Below are positions 33,701 through 43,989 of a stretch of DNA of 64,000 nt, one piece after another (position 1 is the stretch's first letter; the number at the start of each line of letters is the position of its first letter). Both the position numbers and the translations under genes were made by a program. Source of the stretch: Phlegmacium glaucopus (taxonomy: Eukaryota; Basidiomycota; Agaricomycetes; Agaricales; Cortinariaceae); NCBI GenBank assembly GCA_015039465.1, contig MU130178.1, positions 1 to 64,000 on the forward strand, given 5' to 3'. The notes beneath the pieces were generated by a model. The model was not told where the DNA came from. It saw only the letters and a program-made list of their open reading frames with translations, and did not search any database.

Positions 33701-35885
33701 GACATGAAGGAAGCAGGAATAAAGCTCTTCAGGGAGCTTGGAAGGTAAGAAGATCCACTTTCCAGCTTTCCCTGGTTCTCCACGTGAGATAGGGTCGGCT
33801 GGATTAGCTTGAGACTCGATGTAAACTGTCTGGATTATGATGGAAGAGCTCATGAGAGCAAGGTGCATATGGCAAATAGCTAGATTAATATGAATATTGC
33901 TGCTACGTCCTTTCCCAAGAGCACTGATAGTGCCCTGGTTGTTGGAGTGAACAAGCAAGTGTGTGTAACAGAATCCTTTTGACTCCAGAAAGTAGGTGAG
34001 TAGTTCCACGGCGACAGTTTTGAGCCAGCATATGTCATGGCCTGGAATCTTCCATGAAGATGACAGGGGAAAAGCAGCCCATTCATCGCCAATAACAATG
34101 CCAATACCCCATGATGTAGAGGCATCGACATAGAGACCAAGATCTCTAAGTGGGCCACAAGGGCGTAACAGATGTGCAATGTCAGGTATGGACAGTTTCT
34201 TGAGCCACCAGTGCAGATCAGTAATCATAGAATGGGAAGGACATCAAGTAATGAATTCATCACCATGGAAGGAGGCTGTGAAGTTGGAGAGGGAAGGGAG
34301 GTGGGAACAGCCATCAAGATAAACAAAGGTGACATGGCAGAGGGAACCATGGATCTTCTCTACGTCCTGCATTGCACAGGGTTGGCTAGCAAAGCTGATG
34401 ATGAACCGACAAACACATTCGTGGAATTTCCAGCATTTAGGCTCTGGTAGGCTGACCAATTTCTTGGGAAGATCCCAGAGGCAGCCGATAAAGGTCATTA
34501 CAAAGGTGAAGGAGTCATCCCCCTTGTCTTTATGCCAAGGTACATTAAGGGATGAGATGCGTTGAAGCATCTCCTCCCAGTCATAGTCATAGCGATAGTT
34601 TCCATCTAGAAAAGGACCATCTGGCGTTGGGAAGCAGAAGACCTTCAAGTTGTCTTCATATTTGGGCACTGGATGGACCCCTTCAGCATCCCAGATGTCC
34701 ACCACTGCATTAGCAATCATGCCCAAGTTGCTACTGGTGGAGGCGGCTCTGAAAGGATGCGTGTGATCAATGTAGAACTCTCCAGGACGACCCTGGAAGA
34801 CAAGCCAAGGCTTGTGTGAGGGCAGGACAGGGCAGGTCCTATGGAACTTCTCAATGTCAAGAGTGCATGCCTGTGTCCCTGGCAGGGCCAGTGCAACCTG
34901 TAATGTGAAGCAGGTATAATAAGAACAGAGGTCACAGAGATAGGAAGACCGATATATGAAGAAGACGAGGGCATGGGAATGCATGCTCCGTAGCTCGTAG
35001 AAGGTAGCATTGATATGCTCAATGTATAGACATAAGAGTCGACGCACTCAACGTGTGGACATAGATCAATGCACTCAATGTGCGGAGGTAGATCAATGCA
35101 CTCAATGTACAGAGCATATCTCAACACACTCAATGTGTGGAGGTAGGGGATATACGACATCCAGGTAACGCATGTATTGCAAACACCTCAAACCGCATGA
35201 GCGGTGGGAAGAAGAAAGCTGCCCCACGTGCAAAATGCAAAGAGGTGCATAAAAAGGAGAAAAGAAAGTGTGGGGAAAGACATAAAGAATTAAACTCACA
35301 ATTTCCACCACCTTAGAAGCTGTATCAAATTGTGTAGGAAAGTCATCCTTACAGATATGAGAGTTGACTGATGTGTAGGCCTTGGTGCTTTTGACAGATG
35401 ACAACATATCCTGATCTTGTCAGGAGTGCCTGGGTCTTGGGGCTGAACAAATACAATGAGGGGAGATGAGTAGAAAGGGCCACACATAATATCCTCAGTC
35501 TCCTCTCGAGAGAAAGGGCCGGAAATCCTACTAGCCAGCAGCTCCTTATGTAGATACTCATCAACTTCATCTGCATAATGGGTGACTGAGGGATTATTGG
35601 GCAATATGACGGTCTGTGAGAGTTGGGGCATACATCCCAAAGGGAACCCAAAGGTCAAGTTGGTGGGAAGCAGGGGATAGTTAGGCAGGAGATTATGTTT
35701 GTGGAGTAGGAAGTCAAATTCATGGGGGGCATAAGGATGAATGATTGTGTTAAATATAAGTGAGTTCTCAGAGCGTTCAAAAGCAGAGGGTGGACAATCA
35801 ATGATGGTGGAAGAGAAGTTTGTATATGAGAGGAATGGAGAGCGTGCAGCGGAGAGGAAGGCTTCAATTGGAGGGGGAGCGACAT
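33698..35885 (-). pseudogene. Reverse transcriptase-RNase H of DIRS-like element, broken
   Basis: N-terminal part near 35885-35400 carries the RT fingers region (GTPDKIRICCHLSK), then a frame change near 35400 leads into VNSHICKDDFPTQFDTASKV. After an intron-like gap (about 35297-34902) come CTLDIEKFHRTCPVLP and a degenerate catalytic box PKYEDNLKVF. RNase H follows with GLYVDASTSWGIGIVIG and VHSNNQGTISALGKG, ending ESQANPADPISRGEPGK. An in-frame TGA sits at 34244. Not functional. Confidence 0.75.
35020..35147. repeat. Minisatellite inside the RT gap
   Basis: About five imperfect 27-28 bp units with the core CACTCAATGTGTGGAGGTAG, lying inside the intron-like gap of the broken reverse transcriptase. 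Confidence 0.75.
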
Positions 35886-35907
35886 GTCCAGGAGAAGGCG
35901 TGGTGAC

Positions 35908-36485
35908 TAGTGTTTGGAAGTCCAGTTGCAGGACTGGAAAAAGACTGCAAAAAGACTGGACCAGACTGCAAAAGACCGGACCAGCAGTCCGGTTTTTTGG
36001 TTTTTGAGAAGGAAAGACTGGAAAAAGACCGGTCTTCGGTTCTAGGACCGGTCTAAACCAGTAGTTTTGTAGCCCTTATTTTTCCCTTTAAAACAAGATA
36101 AAGACTGTATTTATTGGTCAAATATTCACTGAGAAAAAGATAAAACAGTAAAAATGTACACAAAATAGTAGGAAACAAATAATATCACCATAAAATTGTC
36201 AATTCCCAACGGAATTTAACGTTCTTGGGCTTATTCTAAAGGTATAGATTACATCTACATATTTGTCTGATGTTATATATGAAAATATGACCGGTATTTG
36301 TCAAAAGTCTGGTCCTGGACAGTCTTGGACCAGGACTGGTCCAGGACTGCAAAAAAATGATGTGGACTGGTCCTAATTGGTCCAGTCTGGTCTTTTGACC
36401 TTCTAGAAGCTTAGTGGACTGGTTGCAGTCCCGGTCCTGTCCAAAAATACCAAAAAACCGGACTGGGCCGGACTTCCAAACACTA
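35908..36485. mobile_element. hAT-like MITE, 578 bp, with perfect 8 bp target duplication
   Basis: Perfect 16 bp terminal inverted repeats TAGTGTTTGGAAGTCC, flanked on both sides by GTGGTGAC (35900-35907 and 36486-36493). The interior is non-coding, with GACTGG/CCAGTC-rich subterminal arrays and an AT-rich centre. An 8 bp duplication is the hallmark of the hAT superfamily. It splits the gag zinc knuckle of the DIRS-like element, so it inserted later. Confidence 0.92.
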
Positions 36486-37316
36486 GTGGTGACCTTTCTG
36501 CCCACAGAATGAGCAGAGGTGTACCTGTTTGTCCTTGCTGTGGGCACATGTGGCGTTACTTCCTCTGACGTTCCAGTTGATACACAGGACCCAGTTGTCA
36601 GGAGTGACAAGGGCATGGTTGACAGATTTTGCCCATGTGGGTTTGCCATCTTTGAATTTGACAGGCATGGTGCTGCCGCTGCGTATGCGAGAGTTGTGGC
36701 CTCTTTCGGAGCATATAAGGCAGTTGGTAGTTGAGGACGAGGGCCTGCCGCTGCCAGATGGAAAGGGCAAGAAAGAAGGGCGATCAGAGTGATGTGAACG
36801 AGGGGGGTATCTGCTAGGCCTGGTGGGTTGAGATGCCCTATTATCCCTGCCAAAAACAGACTTGTTAGGCATAGCCATTATCTCACAAATTTTGGCCATC
36901 ATTTTGTGTTGTTTTTTGGAGAGAGCAAAAGCCCGCTCGTATTGATATCCCTTGAAAGCGCCATAATTGGCCCAGTGTTCCTGGTGAAACTTCAGCTCAT
37001 CCAATTTCCATGCGTCATAGAGTTTGACTTTGGACCTCTGCACCTGATAGAAGTTGAAGTGATCGTTATACCACTCGCTGTGAGCATCTCCACTGTCGAC
37101 CGTGTCTCACTCCTTTTGGAAGAGATACATATTACCCACAGCCCTGGTCCATTGGCTGCATGTCAAAGATAACTCCTTACCGAAGCGCGTTGAAAGTTTG
37201 TCAACATCAAGTATGGATATTCCCTTAGTTTCTCCAGGGTTTGGATTTGTTTTGACAGTAGGAAGTGTAGCAGCTTCAGCATTAAGAATTTGTAAGTTGT
37301 TATTCAAAAAGAAAGT
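36486..37316 (-). pseudogene. gag-like gene of DIRS-like element, broken
   Basis: Open frame starting just inside the right terminal repeat (SPNTFFLNNN) and continuing through GISILDVDKLSTRFG to an in-frame TGA near 37104, then DAWKLDELKFHQEHWANYG. Near the end it has a Cys/His knuckle (CSFCGQKGHH) interrupted by the hAT-like MITE. Role would be nucleic-acid binding capsid-like protein. Confidence 0.65.
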
Positions 37317-37640
37317 GTTAGGGGACACTCATTGTGTCCGCCTCTAGTTATGCTTAGCATACCTTTTACTTTCACTATTACTCTATGATCATATCATTGC
37401 CGCATTCCCCATCCTACCCTTTATGGACATCCCTTTACTGTTGTAGTAGTTAACCCTTCGCCGATGACATGGTGAGATGTCAGTTTCTATTTTTGTACTT
37501 ATCACACGCACCCTACCTTCTATTATGTCCTAGCCGTATATAGTCATATTGCCTCACACGCTTGTAGTATATAGGTGTAAGGTGGTTATCTTTGATAACC
37601 ACCTTAGAATTCAACTTGATTCCTGGGTCCTTACATTCTC
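37317..37640 (-). repeat. Right terminal repeat of the DIRS-like element (inverted)
   Basis: Reverse complement matches the second half of 29728-30181, ending in GTCCCCTAACA on the element strand. It contains a perfect 12 bp palindrome AAGGTGGTTATC/GATAACCACCTT with a 3 bp loop. The outer end appears truncated relative to the left repeat. Confidence 0.75.
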
Positions 37641-38037
37641 TAATAGAAAGGGAGCAGGACAGCAATGCAGCCTTTGGTGTCAAATAGGCTCTGCAGGAAC
37701 CTGGCTTGCCATGGCACTCCCATGATCCAAGGCACTAAGTTTTTCCCATTCATGCATTGTCGCTTGGCGATATGTGCTTCTTCCGCAGTCAGTTTTGGTT
37801 TGTCATTAGTATTTTGTTTTGACTTTATGTCTTCTTTATCTTTAATATCTTCATCCGCAATCCATTTAGCCAGACTAGAATAGATGTAGTCCCAGAAGGA
37901 CAAGGCGAATGAAGGGACTCTAAATTGGTCCCGATCTTCAGGGTTGAGAGTAATAAGAGATGCGGCATCAGAACCAGGGTCCAGAAATGCAACATTGTCA
38001 AGCATGTGATTAAGGGTCTGTAAGGCCCTCTCATCAT
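37641..38037 (-). other. Unidentified open frame fragment beside the retroelement
   Basis: About 120 codons on the minus strand (SFALSFWDYIYSSLAKWIAD.., KLTAEEAHIAKRQ) running into the terminal repeat. Possibly a fragment of another retroelement gag; I do not recognise it. Confidence 0.35.
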
Positions 38038-38267
38038 TTTTTCCTTGATCTCCTTATTTTTTTTGAGGATGGAGATCAGGGGAAGAGATTTTAGGATCTA
38101 GGTGACTGTGGGATTAATATAGGTGCGGGGAGCATGTGGGAGGGGGGGGATGCTATTTTGAGCCTCTTTGGCAGCATTAGCGACTTTGATAAGGATCTCT
38201 TGGACCATTCTGTCAGGGAAAAAAGGGGAAAAAAGGTGAATGGTATGTGTTTTAGGTGTATTCAGCT

Positions 38268-38707
38268 CGAAAAAACTCAGTAGAAACTGAAGAGACCCTT
38301 TTTCCCATGTCAGAATCAGATCCTAAGTTAACAAGAGGTTCTTTTCGTAGGATGTATTATTATTTGTGTTTGTACTTGTGATGTACAAACCCAAAGAGGT
38401 CTGATTCTGACGTGTTACATTATCTTATCCGATAATGAGCATGTGCTCATTACTCGTGCTTGCTCATCGCGGAATGTGACTACATGATACTATGGGAAAT
38501 TATAACTTTGTGTGACATGACTATGACAAGCTATGGGAAAATCCTGAATTTACTGATGTACTCTTATGTGACTCATCTCTCTCATATAAATACCATATTT
38601 ACTTTACCTATATTCTCTAGCTAGTTCTTGAGAATCAAACCTGCTTATCTCTCTCAACCTCTCTCAACCTCTTGAAGACAATACCTTGAGATCACCTCTT
38701 GGCAATC
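38268..38707 (+). repeat. LTR-like fragment
   Basis: 38268-38475 matches the reverse complement of 5590-5765. The part after it has LTR-like features: a TATA-like ATATAAATACC near 38583, pyrimidine-rich repeats CTCTCTCAACCT and an end CTTGGCAATCTTCA. No internal coding region follows. Confidence 0.5.
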
Positions 38708-38713
38708 TTCAGT

Positions 38714-38885
38714 AGTGATGCTGGAGTTTGGTTTGGTTTGGTTCTTCAACCATTTTTGGAGAACCAAGAACCAAACTGAAAGGTGCCTGGCTGAACTGAA
38801 CCAGGACCAGAACCAGAACTGAAAGAACCAGTTCTGTTGGTTCTGTTCGGTTCTAGAACTGGTTTGAACCGTTGAACTGATGAAA
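38714..38885. repeat. GAACCA-rich partial element
   Basis: Starts AGTGATGCTGGAGTTTGG and carries AGAACC/GGTTCT arrays like 28914-29698, but is short; apparently one end of that element family. Confidence 0.6.
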
Positions 38886-39576
38886 AAACCCCATATAATT
38901 CATTATGACATTATTACAATTATTACTATCAAATAAAATAAAAGGTGGGTCCAAACAGACAGTCAGTGGTGGTTGGTTGTCTAAATGGGTGGTGGCTGGG
39001 TCCAAATGGCGGTTGTTGTCATTCATTGTTCATCTGGTCATAGCTTTAGTACATTAGAAATTAAAATTAAAATTAACTACCCCAAAGGAGTTGTTGTCTC
39101 CAGTTGCTGTTTGTTTGTCATCATCATCATTCATCCATTGCCATTCATCCATTCACCACCATTCATCCATTCTCATCTTGGTTCCCACACCCACACTATT
39201 TCTCTAGGAGCACCTAACCTGCCCCACACATTTATGCAGGCACATATTTGCCGCCTGTTCGTTCCTTCATTTGTTTGTTGTCTTTTGTTTACTCGTTCCT
39301 TATTGTTTGCTCATGTTCATTCATCATCGTCACAGCCTTGTAAGCTAGATTTACACATGGAAATGGGCAGTTGCCCATGACAGGGCATATATCCAGGTGG
39401 TAATCTGTCCAATGGGCAATTTGCCCATATTGCCACCTTATAGCGGGGTTAATGTAACAATGCAGGAAATGATGGCCAGCACTGTTTTTTTGCTGTTGGC
39501 CACCATTACATGTGGGGAAAAGCTACCTATAGGTTCTAATTAATTTTTTCCATTCTTTCCAACAATGACTGACCCC
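38886..39576. other. Non-coding, repeat-rich spacer
   Basis: Contains CCATTCATC-like short repeats near 39120-39180 and no supported gene. Confidence 0.5.
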
Positions 39577-40022
39577 AGGACCCCTGAATATACCCTCAGA
39601 TCCTGTATCCAAAACGTCGGAATTTTTCCAATTTTTATCTGGATGATTTTGGCCAATTTCTATCCAGATGGCAGATTCGGGATCTTATTTGGTCAATTTC
39701 CATCTGGATGTGGATATGGCATATAAATATGGCTATTTCTATTTTTTTTTGCTTGGAGGGCTGGCAGGGCCTCAAGAGCACCTGTAGGACATCTTATAAG
39801 TAAAAAGATGTAACCTCAACGAAAAGGATACAGAAATCCATTATATATGCAAATTTTCTATAAATTTAAGCTACTCCTTGTCTTCTTCAGGGGTCTTCTC
39901 CTTTCCTGCAATTATTATTAAAATTTAATGATAACACAATAATAGTCTAGAGTAAGGCATAAGGTACAACATAATGTTTTGCAAGTGTCTTTGAATTAGT
40001 CTAGTTGAATGTAATCTCAGCT

Positions 40023-40113
40023 CCAGATGTTAGGGAGAGATCCGGTGGAGAATGGAATCGGAGTCAAAAAACCTGAACAAAATGTCTGCAAGACTTCTCT
40101 CCCTAACATCTGG
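40023..40113. mobile_element. 91 bp inverted-repeat element
   Basis: Perfect 18 bp arms CCAGATGTTAGGGAGAGA (40023-40040) and its complement (40096-40113). Sits inside the 1.7 kb element and reads through the open frame there. Confidence 0.65.
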
Positions 40114-40698
40114 TGCATTTCGATCACAAAGGGTACAGATGCTCAATCAGTCACAGTAGTCCCACATTGTGTCAACAATAATCACTATCTCTTGATCTCT
40201 TTCCCATTGTTCATCTTGGTGATGGACACTCTATTCCGTGATAATTCATTCCTTGATGAAATGCTCACATTTCCGAGTGAAGAAGACCCAAGTCTTCAAG
40301 CCTCCAAAGAAGATTCTGAAGCAGAGAATGATGATGTGAATGGATTTTTGTCCACTGATGACGAAGAAGACCCTGATATCTCAATTCATGTCAAAAATAC
40401 ATGTTCAAAGAAGGAGAAGCTAGACAGAAACAACATTGCTCTCCAGCATATTCTTGACTGCATTACATCCTTCTTAAACACATTTTGGTGAGCATTTTTC
40501 TGGAGTTCAGCAACTTGTTTGACATCACACTGATACTTCTTGAAGAAAGGAGACCTGGGAGGCGGCGTCATATCTATTTGAGGAAGACAGATGCCATCTA
40601 TGTATGAGAGAACCGATGGAGGGATTGCAAAGAGATTGCACTGATTAGCAAATGTCACAATGTGACTCATCGGTACCCTTACTGACTGAACTGCACCA

Positions 40699-40920
40699 CA
40701 CTGCTGGCACTGGGTGGTGTTTCCCTTAGAAAAGAAAGGAAAACCTTTGAGAAAACATAAGATTTATCTTTGGGAAACACATGAGAAACACCTGATGTAT
40801 TTTTAGAATTTTTCCTTCAGAAATGCTTTGTGTGTTTTCATGAGAAAAATTATTTGGAAATGACAAAACATATCTAAAAATAAGTTTTTCTAAGGGAAAC
40901 ACCACCCAGTGCCAGCAGTG
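40699..40920. mobile_element. 222 bp MITE with long perfect inverted repeats
   Basis: Arms of about 35 bp starting CACTGCTGGCACTGGGTGGT are perfectly inverted at the two ends; the centre is AT-rich and non-coding. No target duplication was certain. Nested in the 1.7 kb element. The perfect arms suggest recent insertion. Confidence 0.85.
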
Positions 40921-41710
40921 CCAGATGTTATAGGACACATCTCTACCATCAAACTTTTCCTGTTTTTTGTCTCTGACTTCAAACTCTGTCAGATCCAGAG
41001 AAATTGTGGCCTATAATGGTGGGAATGAGACTAGTTGAATGTTGCTGTAGAAAAATTTGGTCATCAAGTCTAGTGTTCGGATCCTCATCCACACATTTTT
41101 TATCCGGAATTGACTCTGGGTTAATTCAGTGGGCCCAATTTCTATCCAGAATATTACCTCCAGGTTTTGCCCAAATTTTTGAAAAATCTATCCAGACAGT
41201 GCTAAGGCATCACAACTTTTTTGGCTGATTTCTATCCGGATCTGGGAACTGGATCTGAGGGCATATTCAGGGGTCCTCCAACCCCCTAGGAGGGCAGGAT
41301 GGGCTGGATTGGTCAGGATGAGCTTGGATGTTGTTCTTGTATCTATTTTTGGAATATCAGGTGTATTTTGCATCTATTCTTGGAACCCAGCATCTAATTT
41401 TGGAACCTGTGAGCTTGCATCTACTTTTGGAACATTGGATCTCCTTGGATCTCCTGCATCTATTTTTAGAACCTTGGACCTCACAGTGACAGTCACTGCT
41501 GGCACAATGTACACCATTCTCTGCTACTTGGGGTGTTAATAATATAACATACATTAAATGATGGGCCAGAAGCCGAGTGTTGGATATCTAGAAAAGGAAA
41601 TTTTCAGCTGATGAAACGTGGATACTTTGTAGACCTTGATGTTACCTTTCTGGAACCAAAAGAGGCCCAGGCTAGTCATCATCATCATAATACAACATCT
41701 CTTTGTCTTC

Positions 41711-41751
41711 CTCATCCTCATCCTCATCCTCATCCTCATCCTCATCATCCT
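41711..41751. repeat. (CTCATC)n microsatellite
   Basis: About six hexamer units in a row. Confidence 0.95.
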
Positions 41752-41830
41752 CTTCGTCGACAGTTGTCTGGACTGATATAGGTCTAGGAGGAATAACAGA
41801 ATCATATTGGCTTGGGACTGTTGAATATTT

Positions 41831-42005
41831 TCGAGCATCAGAACAGCTCTTCCTGATTAGGAATGATTAGTAAGCACAATAGGATATGAGTAGTAGCAGT
41901 ACTGTACCATTTTACTCACTCATTTGCAAGGCGCTTGACCCATGCTGGCCAAACGTTAATCATATTATCATCTACTTAATCACTGAGTCCAATAAATTCC
42001 AACAC
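41831..42005 (+). repeat. Direct repeat, left copy
   Basis: About 170 bp starting TCGAGCATCAGAACAGCTCT, repeated at 42531-42686; they share CAGCTCTTCCTGATTAG, GTACCATTTTACTCACTC and TAATCACTGAGTC. The 525 bp between them have no supported gene. Confidence 0.8.
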
Positions 42006-42530
42006 AAACAAGTTGTGGGTGGCACCCATCCTAAAAAGCCAATTTGAAGTCTCGGAATTGGAACTCAGTACTCAATGTTCGTAATCTCAACGATCAAAGC
42101 CCTGTTTGACTTGCAGGCATTTCGAAGTCCTCACCACTCAGAAGCACTCAAGGGATCACAACAACACTCACCAGCATTTACCTAGGGAGCAGCAGGTTGC
42201 TGTTGGGAGATGGATGGGAGGATGGGGAGATGGGGAAGTGTTGGAACCGTTAAGTGCAACACCTCTGACCACTCAGAATGGGGGCAAGTGCCAACACGGC
42301 TGAACGAGTTTGTAACAACACAGTTTTTCATTATCAGACAATTTCTTTCACACCTCGAGGCACCACAAACGCACTACAACATGTTTTTCATCCATTTGCT
42401 ACATTCATTTCATTCAAATCATCAACACTCATTTTTCACCTCATCACTCAATTTTCACCACAATCTAGGTTTACTCAGATCTCTCATGGGTTGGGGGATG
42501 GTTATTATTGGTTTATGGGGGTGCATAGTT

Positions 42531-42686
42531 TCGAGCTTTATGCTCAACAGCTCTTCCTGATTAGGGATGAGTAGTAGCAGTACTGTACCATTTTACTCAC
42601 TCGTTTGCAAGGCACTAGACCCGTGCTGGTCAAACATTAATCATATTATCAAATACTTAATCACTGAGTCTGATAAATTCCAACAT
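42531..42686 (+). repeat. Direct repeat, right copy
   Basis: Partner of 41831-42005 with a small internal deletion. The pair may be the ends of a small LTR-like (TRIM) element or a local duplication. Confidence 0.8.
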
Positions 42687-43054
42687 AATATCCCCTAGAG
42701 TCAGATATCCGCATAACATAAAATCTTTAGCTCAACTTTGGCTATGTTTGTCTTTTTGTAAATATTACCAAATATGGTCATGGGAGGCAGTTGCCTGGCT
42801 CTAGGGATGGGATACTGCAATTTATAGTAAAATTAATACTTAGAATATCTAATATAGCTATATTATAATGTTAAGAGAAGTTTTTTCAACAGATTACCTC
42901 TTACCAGTCTTATGTGACTGAAGGCATGGCTCGAGCCGCTCAGGGCGGCTCTGAGCTGGGAGCCGATTTACCGGCGCAGCCCAAAATAGCGGCTCGGCTG
43001 GACGGCTCACGGCTCGGAGCTGCGCCGGTAGCAACACTAGGGTGGATCATGCTC
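42687..43054. other. Non-coding spacer
   Basis: No gene seen; a GC-rich patch of GGCTC/GAGCC repeats at 42928-43030 stands out from the AT-rich surroundings. Confidence 0.5.
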
Positions 43055-43218
43055 CTCCAATCAACTGGAATTTCAGAAGCTTTCTAGCTGGATTTTTAGG
43101 CTCTGTGAATGATGCCTGTTATTTTCGATCTGGCAGAATGAAAGATAGCGCACGGTGGACAGCTGTGGACAGACCCTTGGACTTTTGGTTCAACGCCTCA
43201 AATGTCGGCAACTCAGCT
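43055..43218 (+). repeat. Dispersed repeat shared with 16805-16948
   Basis: Same ordered blocks as the copy at 16805-16948, for example CCTTGGACTTTTGGTTCAA. Confidence 0.55.
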
Positions 43219-43612
43219 GAGTTTGAAATAAAATTCCCTTAAACGTCTGATCGCCAGGGTTGGTCACATCGGTCCGACAAAGCGGGATCGACCAGACTAT
43301 TTGAGCAAGAAGGTAAAAGTAATCTCGTACCAATCATGTACCAATCACGTACCAAACACGGCCTCTGGAGAGCGTGAAAGACTACAAAAACGGACGCTCT
43401 AATTTGCTCTGCGATTATGAGGTTCTTTACATTGTGATAAAATACAATAAAATTGATATTTGTAAAGGAATTCAACTATAGAAAAAAACTTCTCTCATTT
43501 AATACAGGGCCAGGTGACGGACAGGCTGATATTAAATGAACTTGAAGCTGAAAATTTGCACTGCTAAGAACGAAACCCCTATGTTTGCACGTGGGTGGGT
43601 TACGCTTAGTCG

Positions 43613-43653
43613 AGCCTAAAGCAGAACGTGCGGCGCACGTTCTGCTTTAGGCT
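43613..43653. repeat. 41 bp perfect palindrome
   Basis: Arms AGCCTAAAGCAGAACGTGCG and its exact complement around a single G. It lies about 340 bp upstream of the second small secreted protein gene, next to a second copy of the motif TTAG. Confidence 0.95.
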
Positions 43654-43859
43654 AAACGGCATTTGTCAGGGTGCCAAATCCAGCCAAGGACCCTCCAGGG
43701 CCAGTCCAGGCCTTCAAGAGTTCTCGAAACCCTTGGGAACTGATGCCATATTTGGGTCGGATATAGATAACGCCTGATAACGCTCGAGTTCACCTGACCC
43801 AATCCTGCCAACAATCTACCGAACTTGGTTACGATGTGTCTGCCGCTAGAACAGTCAGG

Positions 43860-43866
43860 TATAAAA
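43860..43866 (+). promoter_or_regulatory. TATA box of small secreted protein gene 2
   Basis: TATAAAA 130 bp before the ATG, in the same conserved context as gene 1. Confidence 0.75.
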
Positions 43867-43989
43867 ACCGACCACTCTGAGAGCGATGTTCTTCAGCTGG
43901 TCTCCCCCTTTTTATCACGCTCCGTCTACAAACCTATTTTTCGCACCGCCTCCCACAATTACTGTTAATCAATCTATCACAGACTTAAC

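Larger units (their letters stand above)
29728..37640 (-). mobile_element. Decayed DIRS-like tyrosine-recombinase retroelement
   Basis: Inverted terminal repeats (29728-30181 and 37317-37640) enclose minus-strand remnants of gag, reverse transcriptase-RNase H and a tyrosine recombinase in that order, the plan of the DIRS order. There are several in-frame stops, a frameshift and a MITE insertion, so it cannot encode working proteins. Between 30182 and 32055 there is extra non-coding DNA, part of it a dispersed repeat (31540-31804), so nested insertions are likely. The boundary assignment is inference from the repeats. Confidence 0.65.
39577..41277. mobile_element. 1.7 kb inverted-repeat element
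   Basis: Ends match in inverted orientation: AGGACCCCTGAATATACCCT at the left and the complement of AGGGCATATTCAGGGGTCCT at the right, with one mismatch, continuing to CAGATCC. Subterminal parts carry repeated TATCC(A/G)GAT motifs on both sides. It encloses two smaller inverted-repeat elements and an open frame (40027-40491 plus) with an acidic stretch but no known domain. Confidence 0.7.
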
